Shown here: positions 6,857-15,775 of the stretch, piece by piece
Numbering within the stretch: position 1 is the first letter of the stretch
Layout of the letters: the number at the start of each line of letters is the position of its first letter
DNA from: an uncultured Bacilli bacterium
Lineage (GTDB): Bacteria > Bacillota_I > Bacilli_A > RF39 > UBA660
DNA length: 22,218 nt
Reading direction: 5' to 3'
Assembly (NCBI GenBank): GCA_947599755.1
Contig: CANQFO010000010.1
Coordinates: 1 to 22,218, forward strand
Notes under the pieces: model-generated
What the model saw: only the letters and a program-made list of their open reading frames with translations
What the model was told of the DNA's origin: nothing
Databases searched by the model: none
Position numbers and translations under genes: made by a program

Positions 6857-7291
6857 TCACCTTTCTAACCAAATAGTAGTTGGACCAACATTCGTAAAAG
6901 ATACATTCATATCACTCCCAAATTCTCCAGTCTCCACCATCACATATTTTTGAAGTTCCTCATTAAAAGCCTGATAAAGTACTTGTGCTTCATCGCTTTT
7001 TAAAGATTGAATATAACTAGGACGATTACCTTTTTTACAATCAGCATATAAAGTAAACTGAGAAACAGATAAAACACATCCTCCATATTCCAAAATACTT
7101 AAATTCATAATTCCTTGATCATCAGGAAAAATCCGTAAATGAATAATTTTTCGTACCAAATAAGAAATAGTATCTAAATTATCACCCTCTGTAAATCCAA
7201 CAAATAAAACCAATCCTCGATCAATTTTTCCAACAATAGAATAATCAACCGACACACAAGCATTTTCACATCGTTGCACCAATACTCTCAT
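6857..7291 (-). CDS. dtd: D-aminoacyl-tRNA deacylase
   Basis: Hydrolyses the ester bond of D-aminoacyl-tRNAs (and Gly-tRNA-Ala), removing mischarged products in the cytosol. The 144 residues match the family length. The active-site signature SVSQFTLYADCKKGNRPSY is intact, including the catalytic-region Thr in SQFTL. The cross-subunit Gly-cisPro motif, usually NDGPVT, reads NVGPTT here. The GP pair is kept but the flanking Asp and Val are changed. The ATG overlaps the stop of rsh (ATGA), so the two are translationally coupled, and rsh-dtd is the order found in Bacillus and many other Bacillota. The next gene starts four bases after its stop. Confidence 0.94.
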   Translation of the reverse strand: MRVLVQRCENACVSVDYSIVGKIDRGLVLFVGFTEGDNLDTISYLVRKIIHLRIFPDDQGIMNLSILEYGGCVLSVSQFTLYADCKKGNRPSYIQSLKSDEAQVLYQAFNEELQKYVMVETGEFGSDMNVSFTNVGPTTIWLER

Positions 7292-9441
7292 TTCATTACC
7301 CTCTCCACATTTTCAACATAAGAATATTTAGTTAATGATAAAATCAGTTTGTTTAATTGCTCAAGCCCAGTAACATAACAATCAGCTTCATAAATAATTT
7401 TATCAACTTTATCAATCATTTTAATTCCATCAACATTAATATTAAGAATAGAAATAGATTGCATAAAATCCAACATATGATTTTCAACAGTATTTGTATA
7501 AATTAAAATACAAGTTAAATAACGTTTATTCACATTTTGATTCCAAGAAACTTCAACTGTTCGATCTTCTAACATAGATAAATTATGACAATTCAAACGA
7601 TGAACACGAATACCATTACCCTTAGTAATATAACCCACAATTGGATCACCATAAACAGGACAACAACAATTAGCTAAATTCACCTTTACTTTATCAATAC
7701 CATTAACAATAATATCTGCATCAACACTTTGTGAAGTAACCTTAACCACTTTAGGAACAATAGTCTCTGGAATTTTATCAATAATATTAAGAACAGTAGT
7801 AGGTGTAGTTTTACCATTACCAACAGATAAATAAATTTCATCTAAATTTTCTACTTTAAGGCTTTCACAAATCTTATGAATATTTTCATCAATAAAGAAG
7901 TCAGAAAAAGAAAGTTTCCGCTTACGTAATTCTTTTTCTAATAAATATTTACCACGTTCAATATAAATCTCCCGATCACTTTTAGCAAAAAAAGCACGAA
8001 TTTTATTTTTCGTCTGAGTAGCCTTAACCATATGAATCCATTCCTTAGATGGAGTAGAATTCTTATTGGTATTAATTTTTACAATATCATTATTTTGAAG
8101 TTCATAATCAAGAGGAACAATAGCATGATTAACAATAGCACCCACTGTAGTTTCTCCAACCCTAGTATGAATCTTATAAGCAAAATCAAGTGGTGTTGCA
8201 CCTTTAGGAAGTTCAATTACATCACCCTTAGGAGTAAAAACATAAATACTATTATTTAAAACTTCATCTTTAACACTATTAACAAACTCCTCACTACTCA
8301 TTTTATCATGACTTAAATCAATAATAGATTTAAAAAATTGCAACTTTTGTTCTGTAGTAGACTGTAAATTAGCATTAGTCTGAGATCCACCATTTTCCTT
8401 ATACGCCCAATGAGAAGCAATTCCATTTTCCGCAACCTCATCCATATCATAAGTACGAATCTGAATTTCAAATAAATATCCATCAATACCAAATACTGTT
8501 GTATGTAAAGACTGATACATATTTGGTTTAGGCATAGCAATATAATCTTTAAAACGCTTTGGTAAAGGCCTAAATTTAGAATGAATAATTCCTAAAGCCA
8601 AATAGCATTCTTGTTCAGTATGAACTAAAATTCTAAGTGCCAACAAATCATAAATATCACTAAATTTTTTCCCTTTATCAAGCTTATGATAAATACTATA
8701 AATACTTTTAGCTCGACCTTTAATTTCATGAGAAATATGATGCTCAGTTAATAAATTACTAACCTCATTTTGCATATCATATACCGTTCGATCTCGCTCT
8801 AATTTAGTTCTATTTAACTTTTCCGCAATATCATAAAAAACATCCGGTTTTAAATAACGTAAAGACAAATCTTCCAATTCACTTTTAATTTTATGAATTC
8901 CTAAATGATGAGCAATAGGTGCTAAAATTTCCAAAGCTTCATGAGCCTTTACTTTCTGACGTTCAGGAGGAAGAATCCATAATGTACGCATATTATGAAG
9001 TCGATCAGCAAGCTTAATAATAATAACTCGAACATCCTCACTCATCCCAACAATAATTTTTTTATAATATTCAATAAGATATTCATTTTCAGTAGAAAAA
9101 TGAATTTTACTAAGTTTCGTTACTCCTTGTACTAACTTTGTAATCGTAGAACCAAATTCCTTTTCCATCTCTTCTTGAGTACAATCACAATCTTCTAACA
9201 CATCATGTAAAAAGCCCGCAGAAATTGTCTCATAATCAGCATAAATAGTAGTCAAAATAAAAGCAACATTCATAGGATGAATAATATAAGGCTCCCCTGT
9301 CTTTCGAAATTGACCAGTATGTTTTTCTAATGCAAATAAATAAGCCTTTCGAATAACTTCCAATTCATCTTTATTATCAATATATGCACTAACTTTTTCA
9401 AGTATTTCATCAATCGTAATATCATCCCTAGATTTAGACAC
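7288..9441 (-). CDS. rsh: Bifunctional (p)ppGpp synthetase/hydrolase, RelA/SpoT family
   Basis: Makes and degrades the alarmone (p)ppGpp in response to amino-acid starvation. The long Rsh layout is complete in 717 residues. The HD hydrolase domain shows HP at 55-56, HD at 79-80 and the following ED at 83-84. The synthetase domain shows KFSDIYDLLALRI, the RFKD form of the RxKD motif typical of bifunctional enzymes, YQSLHTTV and EIQIRT. Behind these are a TGS domain (about 400-465), the Cys-rich LANCCCPVYGDPI zinc-finger region near residue 600, and a C-terminal ACT domain. Both activities should be functional. The start is GTG at 9441 with AAGGGAG about ten bases upstream. It lies 16 bp behind secDF and overlaps dtd. 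In Bacillus, apt and recJ stand between secDF and relA, and both are absent here. Confidence 0.96.
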   Translation of the reverse strand: MSKSRDDITIDEILEKVSAYIDNKDELEVIRKAYLFALEKHTGQFRKTGEPYIIHPMNVAFILTTIYADYETISAGFLHDVLEDCDCTQEEMEKEFGSTITKLVQGVTKLSKIHFSTENEYLIEYYKKIIVGMSEDVRVIIIKLADRLHNMRTLWILPPERQKVKAHEALEILAPIAHHLGIHKIKSELEDLSLRYLKPDVFYDIAEKLNRTKLERDRTVYDMQNEVSNLLTEHHISHEIKGRAKSIYSIYHKLDKGKKFSDIYDLLALRILVHTEQECYLALGIIHSKFRPLPKRFKDYIAMPKPNMYQSLHTTVFGIDGYLFEIQIRTYDMDEVAENGIASHWAYKENGGSQTNANLQSTTEQKLQFFKSIIDLSHDKMSSEEFVNSVKDEVLNNSIYVFTPKGDVIELPKGATPLDFAYKIHTRVGETTVGAIVNHAIVPLDYELQNNDIVKINTNKNSTPSKEWIHMVKATQTKNKIRAFFAKSDREIYIERGKYLLEKELRKRKLSFSDFFIDENIHKICESLKVENLDEIYLSVGNGKTTPTTVLNIIDKIPETIVPKVVKVTSQSVDADIIVNGIDKVKVNLANCCCPVYGDPIVGYITKGNGIRVHRLNCHNLSMLEDRTVEVSWNQNVNKRYLTCILIYTNTVENHMLDFMQSISILNINVDGIKMIDKVDKIIYEADCYVTGLEQLNKLILSLTKYSYVENVERVMK

Positions 9442-9457
9442 TAGGAATCATCTCCCT

Positions 9458-11740
9458 TCAACAATTGATACCTTTAATCCTTTTTTCTTCAAATTCATCA
9501 GTATAAATACGCTTAACTTTTTTTCTTTTTCCAATATTTTTACTCTCTAATTTCAAAAATAAATAAGTAGCAATAAAAATAGAAGAATAAGTACCAACAA
9601 TAAGTCCAAATAGCATAGCTAAATTAAAGGTAAGAATCTCTTTAGAACCTAAAAAGATAAGAACAAACACTGGTAAAATCGTAGTAATAGAAGTATACAA
9701 AGTTCTAGTAAAAGTTTCCTGAACACTACGATTACAAACCTCCATCAATTTATCCTTTGTTAACTTCTTTCCATCTATTTTAAATAAATTCTCCCTAATT
9801 CGATCAAAAGATACAATCGTATCATTAATAGAATAACCAATAATAGCAAGAAGAGCAGCAATAAACATAGAAGATATTTCTAAATGAAAAATAATAAATA
9901 AGGAAAAAACAAACAACACATCATGAACTAATGCAACAACACCAGATAAAGCATAACTAAATTTAAAGCGAACAGAAACATAAAGAATAATTCCAAGAAG
10001 AGCAATACAAACAGCATAAAAAGCATTTTTAACCAATTCTCTAGCAACAACATTAGAAACAACACCAATATTAACTTTCGCATCATATTCTTTTTCAAAA
10101 TAATTAGAAACTTCCTCTACACGATTTCCATCTAAAACATTAGAAACCAAAATATCAATAGAATCATTAGAAAGAGAAAGAGAACTCTTTTTTAATTTTA
10201 ACTTTTTCAAATCTTGATTAATTTGTTTTTGACTAACTTTACTTTGAGTAGAAATAGTAATATCAGTTCCTGCTTGATAATCAATACCTAAATTCAACCC
10301 CCTAAATCCAAAGAAAACTGCTCCCAAAAAAAGAATAATAAGAGAAATCATAACACATAAATTACCATGTTTTAAAAAATTCACTTTAGAAAAAGGAACT
10401 TTAATTACTTTTTCATTCTTAGAAACATCTGGAATATCTTTTTTCAAAACATGAATAAATAGATTAAGCTTATCATGAAAATAATTACTATGAACAAATA
10501 ATTTTAATAAAATTCTAGTTAAAAATACCATAGTAAACATCGTAACAAGAACAGTAATAATTAACATCGTTGCAAAACCTTTAATACTAGATTCACCAAA
10601 AATAAACATAATAACAGCAACAATCAAAGTAGTAAGATTAGAATCAAGAATTGCACTAAAACTAGACTTTGTTCCCTCTTTAAACGCATAAGTCAAACTT
10701 TTTCCTTGATAAAGTTCTTCTTTAATTCTTGCAAAAGTAATAACATTAGAATCAACTGCCATTCCAATACCTAACACCAAAGCTGCAATACCAGGAAGAG
10801 TTAAAACACCACCTACAACCCAAAATACCAAAAATACCAAAAATGTATAAAGAATCATAGAAATTGAAGAAATAAACCCTGCAAAATGATAAACAAAGAT
10901 TAAAAGAATCATAATAGCAACAACACCAATAATTCCCGCAAGTAAAGTTTTTTCAAGAGTTTGATCTCCAAAAGATGCTCCAACCGTACTAGAAGATATC
11001 TCTGTTAATTTACTAGGAAGAGAACCACTATTAATTAAATCTACTAAATTACTAACTTCTTCTTCAGTAAAATTACCTTGTATAATTACATCACTGGCAA
11101 ATCCCTCTGATACACTAGCAGCACTTAAACACCTAGAACCACTACTACCACAAAGAGACTTCTCTTTTTCATAACTATCCATCATTTCATTAAAATCAAG
11201 CCAAATCACAATAAGATTTTGATTATCTCCATAATCTTTAACTTTATTAGTAACTTCATAAAATTTATCTTTATCCTTTACACTAAGTAAAACTGCAGGA
11301 TTACCTGATGCATCTTGACTAATCTTTGCACCACCAGCTTTTAAAACATCACTAGTCATTAACAATTCATCTGAAGAATTACGAAAAGAAAGTGTCGCAA
11401 CAGTAGATAATTGATTCCTTGCCTCCTCTGGATTAGAAACACCAGCTAACTTCACACGAATTTTATCATTTCCTTCTAGAATGATCTCAGGTTCACTAAC
11501 TCCCAAACTATCAATTCTCTTACTTAAAGTTTTATAAGTAGCCATTAATTTTTCACGAGTCATTTTCGATCCATCAATAGACTGTGCACGATATAAAACT
11601 TCAAACCCTCCTTGTAAATCCAATCCAAATTTTAAATTTTTAAATAAAGGAATAAATAAAAAACAAATTCCTACAATCAATAATAAAAGAAAACTTGCAA
11701 TAAACATAACTTTTCTTTTTCCATTTTTTTTCTCTTTCAT
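9458..11740 (-). CDS. secDF: Fused protein translocase subunit SecDF
   Basis: Membrane component of the Sec system that uses the proton gradient to pull exported proteins outward. The 760 residues are a SecD-SecF fusion like that of Bacillus subtilis (about 740). The SecD half has a first membrane helix (about 11-31), the GLDLQGG motif (39-45), a large extracellular P1 region, and a block of five helices (about 265-410). The SecF half starts with a helix near 465, has GLNLGIDYQAGTDI, a smaller extracellular domain, and a second helix block (about 570-740) containing ALLAIIGYSINDTIV. It ends in a basic cytosolic tail. AGGTGATG precedes the ATG. It lies 11 bp behind comN, the same neighbour as in Bacillus. 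Confidence 0.96.
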   Translation of the reverse strand: MKEKKNGKRKVMFIASFLLLLIVGICFLFIPLFKNLKFGLDLQGGFEVLYRAQSIDGSKMTREKLMATYKTLSKRIDSLGVSEPEIILEGNDKIRVKLAGVSNPEEARNQLSTVATLSFRNSSDELLMTSDVLKAGGAKISQDASGNPAVLLSVKDKDKFYEVTNKVKDYGDNQNLIVIWLDFNEMMDSYEKEKSLCGSSGSRCLSAASVSEGFASDVIIQGNFTEEEVSNLVDLINSGSLPSKLTEISSSTVGASFGDQTLEKTLLAGIIGVVAIMILLIFVYHFAGFISSISMILYTFLVFLVFWVVGGVLTLPGIAALVLGIGMAVDSNVITFARIKEELYQGKSLTYAFKEGTKSSFSAILDSNLTTLIVAVIMFIFGESSIKGFATMLIITVLVTMFTMVFLTRILLKLFVHSNYFHDKLNLFIHVLKKDIPDVSKNEKVIKVPFSKVNFLKHGNLCVMISLIILFLGAVFFGFRGLNLGIDYQAGTDITISTQSKVSQKQINQDLKKLKLKKSSLSLSNDSIDILVSNVLDGNRVEEVSNYFEKEYDAKVNIGVVSNVVARELVKNAFYAVCIALLGIILYVSVRFKFSYALSGVVALVHDVLFVFSLFIIFHLEISSMFIAALLAIIGYSINDTIVSFDRIRENLFKIDGKKLTKDKLMEVCNRSVQETFTRTLYTSITTILPVFVLIFLGSKEILTFNLAMLFGLIVGTYSSIFIATYLFLKLESKNIGKRKKVKRIYTDEFEEKRIKGINC

Positions 11741-11751
11741 TAAACATCACC

Positions 11752-12066
11752 TCATAAAACTTCTATCTTATCAAAATCTGTTGTTCCCCTTCTCGTTCTA
11801 ATATTTTTTCCTTTTATATACTCATCAATTGTTTGATTATTTGTATGTAAAATATCATGAACAATATCAGAAAGTTGCAAATCCTTTCCCCTTTTCCAAT
11901 AGGTATGAATCAAACAATTCCAAATATCTTGGCGACTCACATAAGTATATCCTAATCGATGCATTTCAGCAAGTTTTGCATTCAAAGCCGGAATTACTCG
12001 TCGATATAACTCCTCTTGTGAAGAAAAGAAAATATCATTCATCGTATCACCATCCACCAATACCAT
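11752..12066 (-). CDS. comN: ComN-type post-transcriptional regulator
   Basis: Small cytosolic protein of 104 residues. It matches the ComN (YrzD) family in the pattern AL-x2-K-x2-E...LGY-x-V-x3-DIW-x-CL...W, here within ALNAKLAEMHRLGYTYVSR and DIWNCL, followed by a DIL-type helix. In B. subtilis ComN promotes comE mRNA accumulation and interacts with DivIVA at poles and septa. Whether it does so here is unknown. The position directly before secDF is conserved and strengthens the call. The ATG at 12066 has AAGGAT six bases upstream. A second ATG at codon 9 is possible but has a weaker site. The N-terminal acidic residues and C-terminal basic tail are lineage-specific in my reading. Confidence 0.82.
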   Translation of the reverse strand: MVLVDGDTMNDIFFSSQEELYRRVIPALNAKLAEMHRLGYTYVSRQDIWNCLIHTYWKRGKDLQLSDIVHDILHTNNQTIDEYIKGKNIRTRRGTTDFDKIEVL

Positions 12067-12106
12067 TATAATCCTTTTTTATTTAATATAAAAGAAAAAT
12101 AAAGTT

Positions 12107-12694
12107 TTAATTGCTTCTATTTTTAACATACTGCAAAGAATAATCCAATACTTTCTCTCTACAATATTTCATTTCTTTCTCATCAAAAGATAAACACTCA
12201 GCATCACCTTTTCTTTGAGAAAAATACTGTTGAGAAAACCACGTAGATAAATAGTCACCATACTTTTTTTTATACATAAGAGCAAAAGACCTTTGATTCA
12301 ATAATGTTTTTACATTATTTGGATGTAAAAAATTAGAAGTAAGATAAACTCCTTTCAATACCTCATCATAATTATCATGATAATTACAAACTCCTATTCT
12401 TACTTGATCATAAGCATGAGCCATATCTTGATGATTTTCATCTCCAAATTGATAAAAATACGATTTTAAACGTAATAACATATCTTTTTGTAAAGGAATG
12501 AATTTCTGAGAAAAAGATAGTTCATACTGTGCATTCTTTTGTATCTGACCCAAAAGAAATTGATACTCCTCCAAACTTAATGAATTTCCTAATAGAAATC
12601 GATTAATTAAACGAATCGTTTCTTTATTAAGAGAATTCTCTAATAACCATTTTTTACTAATCATAACTTCCACATCTAATCCATAATCCTTCAT
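12107..12694 (-). CDS. Protein of unknown function
   Basis: I do not recognise this 195-residue soluble protein. It is rich in Tyr, Phe, Gln and Leu and is predicted mostly helical. It has no signal peptide, membrane helix or cofactor motif that I can see. A histidine/asparagine cluster (CNYHDNYDEV) lies near residue 105. GGAGGG lies before the ATG at 12694, and a TATAAT box stands 25 bases further up. It is therefore the first gene of the transcription unit that continues into comN, secDF, rsh, dtd and the AI-2E-family gene. No counterpart occupies this place in Bacillus as far as I know. Confidence 0.7.
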   Translation of the reverse strand: MKDYGLDVEVMISKKWLLENSLNKETIRLINRFLLGNSLSLEEYQFLLGQIQKNAQYELSFSQKFIPLQKDMLLRLKSYFYQFGDENHQDMAHAYDQVRIGVCNYHDNYDEVLKGVYLTSNFLHPNNVKTLLNQRSFALMYKKKYGDYLSTWFSQQYFSQRKGDAECLSFDEKEMKYCREKVLDYSLQYVKNRSN

Positions 12695-12718
12695 CCCAAA
12701 ATCCCTCCATTACCATTT

Positions 12719-12748
12719 ATTATATCAAATTTTGTTCAATTGAAAAGA
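12719..12748 (-). promoter_or_regulatory. Probable promoter of the unknown gene-comN-secDF-rsh-dtd operon
   Basis: A perfect TATAAT (12724-12719) lies upstream of the unknown gene at the head of the operon. The -35 region is T-rich (TCTTTT/CTTTTC) and a poor match. No other promoter-like sequence with a good -10 is seen between this point and the end of the AI-2E-family gene at 5794. Confidence 0.55.
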
Positions 12749-12786
12749 ACTATTCCAAGAAAAATAATTTTTTCCATCAATGAAAC

Positions 12787-13695
12787 TTATTTATCCATTT
12801 TTGCTCTAGGAAAACTATGATAATAAACATCTTTTAAACGATCAGTAGTAACATGAGTATAAACTTGCGTTGCTCGAATACTTTCGTGACCCAATAATTT
12901 TTGAACGGTTAATAAATCACATCCTTCATTCAATAAATGAGTGGCAAAACTATGTCGTAGCATATGAGGAGAAATTTTTTTAGAAAGACTAGTTTTTTGA
13001 ATAATTTGATCCAATATATAACGAATTCCTCTCTCAGTAATTACATTACCATGAGAATTTAAAAATAAATATTCTTCATTCTTCACATTCAATTTTAAAT
13101 AGCCATCCTTCAAATATAATTGCAAAATTTCTTCACAATAATCTCCATAATGAACATAACGTTCTTTATTTCCCTTACCCAAAATAAGAATACAATGTTC
13201 AGAAAAATCAATATCACAAAATTTAATATGAATTAACTCTCCTACTCGTAAACCTGTAGCATAAAGCATTTCTATTATTAATCGATCGCGCTGTCCAATC
13301 GGAGTAGTTATATCTGGAATCTGAAACAAAGCCTCCAATTCATTATATTCAAAATAACGAGGTAATTTTTTTTCTTTTTTTAATCCATGTATAAGAGAAA
13401 ATGCATTAGAAGAAACAACCTTTTCATTAGCTAAATAATGATAAAGTCCTCTCAAAGCACTAAGTTTTCGATCAATAGAAGAATGATGAGCATGCTTCTT
13501 ATCTTTTAAATATGCAAGATAAAAACGAAGATCAGAATATTCAACATGAAAAAAATCTAATTGTTCTTGTTTTAAAAACAAAAGATATTCTAAAATATCA
13601 CTACGATAACTATTAACCGTATAATCAGAATAATTTTTTTGATAAATTAAATAATCCAAATAAGAATCAATATACTTCATTGCATCTTTTTTCAA
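12787..13695 (-). CDS. xerC: Site-specific tyrosine recombinase, XerC-like
   Basis: Cuts and rejoins DNA at dif sites to resolve chromosome dimers, together with a partner recombinase. The 302 residues have an N-terminal SAM-like core-binding domain (about 7-95) and a catalytic domain with the whole active site: Arg150 (ATGLRVGE), Lys174 (GKGNKERY), His244 and Arg247 (HMLRHSF), His270 (GHESI) and Tyr279 (VYTHV). XerC and XerD are hard to separate by eye. I prefer XerC because the rbgA-rnhB-topA-xerC order is that of B. subtilis (codV). The start is TTG at 13695, placed by AGGTGA six bases upstream. The ATG at codon 6 is too far from any SD. The gene overlaps the end of its upstream neighbour by 29 bp, so it is likely translationally coupled. 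Confidence 0.88.
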   Translation of the reverse strand: MKKDAMKYIDSYLDYLIYQKNYSDYTVNSYRSDILEYLLFLKQEQLDFFHVEYSDLRFYLAYLKDKKHAHHSSIDRKLSALRGLYHYLANEKVVSSNAFSLIHGLKKEKKLPRYFEYNELEALFQIPDITTPIGQRDRLIIEMLYATGLRVGELIHIKFCDIDFSEHCILILGKGNKERYVHYGDYCEEILQLYLKDGYLKLNVKNEEYLFLNSHGNVITERGIRYILDQIIQKTSLSKKISPHMLRHSFATHLLNEGCDLLTVQKLLGHESIRATQVYTHVTTDRLKDVYYHSFPRAKMDK

Positions 13696-14869
13696 AAGAT
13701 TTCACCTCACTATTAGAAGAACATAACAATTTTTGATATAACTTACACCATTCATAAAGTTGAGAAAGCTTACGTTTATTTTTTATTTGATTTTGAATTT
13801 TTTCTCGATCAATTCTTAACTCTTTTTCTAAATGAATTGTATTATAATTATTCTGATAAGCAAATTGATACTGCAAATGATGCAAAACATAAAAATAAAT
13901 TAAAGATAAAAAAGATGAATCCAAAGAATTTTCAAGGTGCTCTTTTAAATCTAAATCAGAAGAAATTAAATTTGTTTGAATAAAAACTCCCTTTTTATTA
14001 ACAGAAAAAATATCTAAACTAAGTTGATCAATCGTTTTAAAAATATACTCTTTTTTTAAAGAATCAGAAACAATATAATTAGTCTTCGTAACATCTATAT
14101 CAGATATCAAACATTCATCCACTGACTTATCTTCAAAAAAATCTAGCAAATCTAATTGTCCTTCAATAAAAGAAGGATCCATTACCCTACATAATCGTTC
14201 AAAAATCAAACAACGATCTTTTTGAATTCTTTTTTGTTCCATTAGACTCTCTTGTATTTGATCTTGTTGATCAAATCGATTAAAGGACTCAATTATACTT
14301 CGAATTGTCGGATAATTATCCAAAAGCCAGGATTTTTTATATAAAATAGAATAATTTGGTGATTCCAAAGGAGGCAAAGAATAAAAGTAATCCACAATCT
14401 TCTTGGGAATATTTGTATAATTCATATAAACAAATCGAGAAAACTGATGAGAATAAAACATTTTGGTACAAAACTGATTATAAACTAATTTTCTATCTTC
14501 AAGAAAACAATCAACATTATTTTGAACAAAAGACGTTGCAATTTTTCGGAATAGATTGAATCGTTCTTGTGGATTAAATTGATACATTACTTCATAGGTC
14601 TTAAGAAAAATATTACCTTGAGAATGAATTCTTTTTGCAATAAATAAATCAACATCTTTACTAAAAAGATAACCATTTTTATTCATTCTTTCAATCATTT
14701 CTGTTGCATTCGAAAAACGCATAGTTACCAAATCAATTGCAAAAAGATCATGATTGCGATGCCATTGATATAACGGTTTTTCTTTATCTAAATACCAAGA
14801 ATCATTCAACTTGATAATCGAAAATTGATTGGTATGAATATCTCTAGCAACAAGAAAATACTTTTCCAA
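13667..14869 (-). CDS. Large protein of unknown function, overlapping xerC
   Basis: I do not recognise this 400-residue protein. It appears cytosolic, with no signal peptide or membrane helix. Its N-terminus (about 1-60) looks like a small beta-rich domain. The rest is mainly helical and rich in Phe, Tyr, Gln and Asn, with a charged, likely helical C-terminal segment (about 345-395, KELRIDREKIQNQIKNK). The start is TTG at 14869; no in-frame ATG or GTG lies nearby. It has its own promoter (TTGACA/TATAGT) 70-100 bases upstream, and its end overlaps the start of xerC by 29 bp, so xerC translation probably depends on it. No homologous neighbour is known to me in Bacillus. Confidence 0.72.
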   Translation of the reverse strand: MEKYFLVARDIHTNQFSIIKLNDSWYLDKEKPLYQWHRNHDLFAIDLVTMRFSNATEMIERMNKNGYLFSKDVDLFIAKRIHSQGNIFLKTYEVMYQFNPQERFNLFRKIATSFVQNNVDCFLEDRKLVYNQFCTKMFYSHQFSRFVYMNYTNIPKKIVDYFYSLPPLESPNYSILYKKSWLLDNYPTIRSIIESFNRFDQQDQIQESLMEQKRIQKDRCLIFERLCRVMDPSFIEGQLDLLDFFEDKSVDECLISDIDVTKTNYIVSDSLKKEYIFKTIDQLSLDIFSVNKKGVFIQTNLISSDLDLKEHLENSLDSSFLSLIYFYVLHHLQYQFAYQNNYNTIHLEKELRIDREKIQNQIKNKRKLSQLYEWCKLYQKLLCSSNSEVKSFEKRCNEVY

Positions 14870-14941
14870 AAAACCACATCCCTAATGAAAAATTAGTTTT
14901 TTATCATCAGCACTAAACACAACCAAATCCTTTTCTTTTTT

Positions 14942-14971
14942 ACTATATCAAATGAATATTTTTACTGTCAA
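14942..14971 (-). promoter_or_regulatory. Promoter of the unknown gene-xerC unit
   Basis: A consensus TTGACA (14971-14966) lies 18 bp from TATAGT (14947-14942). This is the best sigma-A-type promoter in the window by -35 match. The leader to the TTG start is about 65 bases and shows no riboswitch-like structure that I can recognise. Confidence 0.75.
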
Positions 14972-15056
14972 GCACTTCCAAAAAGATTAATTAATCAAAA
15001 ATTTCCTATCCAATTCATAATCAACTATTGATGACCTTTGTCTATACTTTTATTTT

Positions 15057-15095
15057 AAATAAAAAAGATTGTAACCTATTTTTGTTTACAATCTT
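15057..15095 (-). terminator. Terminator behind the unknown gene at 15076-15633
   Basis: On the minus strand AAGATTGTAA (15095-15086) pairs perfectly with TTACAATCTT (15074-15065) and is followed by a run of T. The 11-nt loop contains the stop codon of the gene, so the hairpin overlaps the coding end. Confidence 0.8.
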
Positions 15096-15633
15096 CTGAT
15101 ATACAGTTTTCTAAAATAAAATTTCTTAACACTCGAGTAAAGAAATACCCTTCTTCATTTTGAAACATAGAATGAAATAACGGTTCAAATGCTTTTACTG
15201 TAATTTTTGGATCTTCTAAATGAATTCCTTGATAATAATAGAATCGATCTCTTTCATCAAAAAATGAAGAAAATTGTTCAAAAAATTGTGTTGCACAATT
15301 TGGATCATTTAGCAAGATAAGAATATCTTGCATAAAAGTCATCTGTACAGGACGTTTTAATGAAGCAACCACATCTAATTTTTGCTCTTCGAAAAAATCC
15401 ACATTTAATGGGTAATCTTCCATTAAAGATATTGGCAAATCACTAAGAGAATAACCAATATAAACTTCTCCATCTAAAGAATCATTTCCTATCATTTTTT
15501 GATATTTTGGACAAGATAGAATATCTTTCTGATTAGCAAAATGAGATGAAGTTAATTGATCTAAGTCCTTTAATTCCATACTTTCTAATATTACTTTTTT
15601 TGCCTCATTAGAATACATTAATCTAGCTCTCAT
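15076..15633 (-). CDS. Protein of unknown function
   Basis: I do not recognise this 185-residue soluble protein. An open frame extends to 15678, but the sequence GGGGGAGG ends four bases before the ATG at 15633, and the upstream extension overlaps the promoter's -10 box, so 15633 is the start. The protein is acidic and aromatic, with paired aromatic clusters (QFFEQFSSFF, RFYYYQG) near residues 115-140 and a short Cys-containing end. It is a single-gene transcription unit, with its own promoter 20-55 bases upstream and its own terminator. Confidence 0.68.
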   Translation of the reverse strand: MRARLMYSNEAKKVILESMELKDLDQLTSSHFANQKDILSCPKYQKMIGNDSLDGEVYIGYSLSDLPISLMEDYPLNVDFFEEQKLDVVASLKRPVQMTFMQDILILLNDPNCATQFFEQFSSFFDERDRFYYYQGIHLEDPKITVKAFEPLFHSMFQNEEGYFFTRVLRNFILENCISEDCKQK

Positions 15634-15660
15634 ATAGCCTCCCCCTCTAAATTGTTTGAT

Positions 15661-15689
15661 ATTATACCATATTTTCATGAAAATGTAAA
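15661..15689 (-). promoter_or_regulatory. Promoter of the 15076-15633 gene
   Basis: TTTACA (15689-15684), a 17-bp spacer and TATAAT (15666-15661), preceded by TGG as an extended -10. The predicted start is near 15654. The hexamers and spacing are close to consensus. Confidence 0.8.
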
Positions 15690-15775
15690 TATAAATGTTT
15701 AGAGGAGCTTAAAGTAGACGTATTTTTTTCTATATCTTACTAAATTATCCTATGATTTGTCCTATTTTCTTTAAA

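Noticed and set aside
8032..8540. Two open frames overlapping rsh
   Set aside because: One is antisense and one is in another frame. Both lie within the complete rsh gene and have no SD.
11829..12071. Plus-strand frame opposite comN
   Set aside because: comN has family motifs, an SD and conserved position; the opposite frame has none of these.
14356..14559. Plus-strand frame opposite the 400-residue unknown gene
   Set aside because: It is short and antisense, with no SD. The minus-strand frame is much longer and has a promoter.
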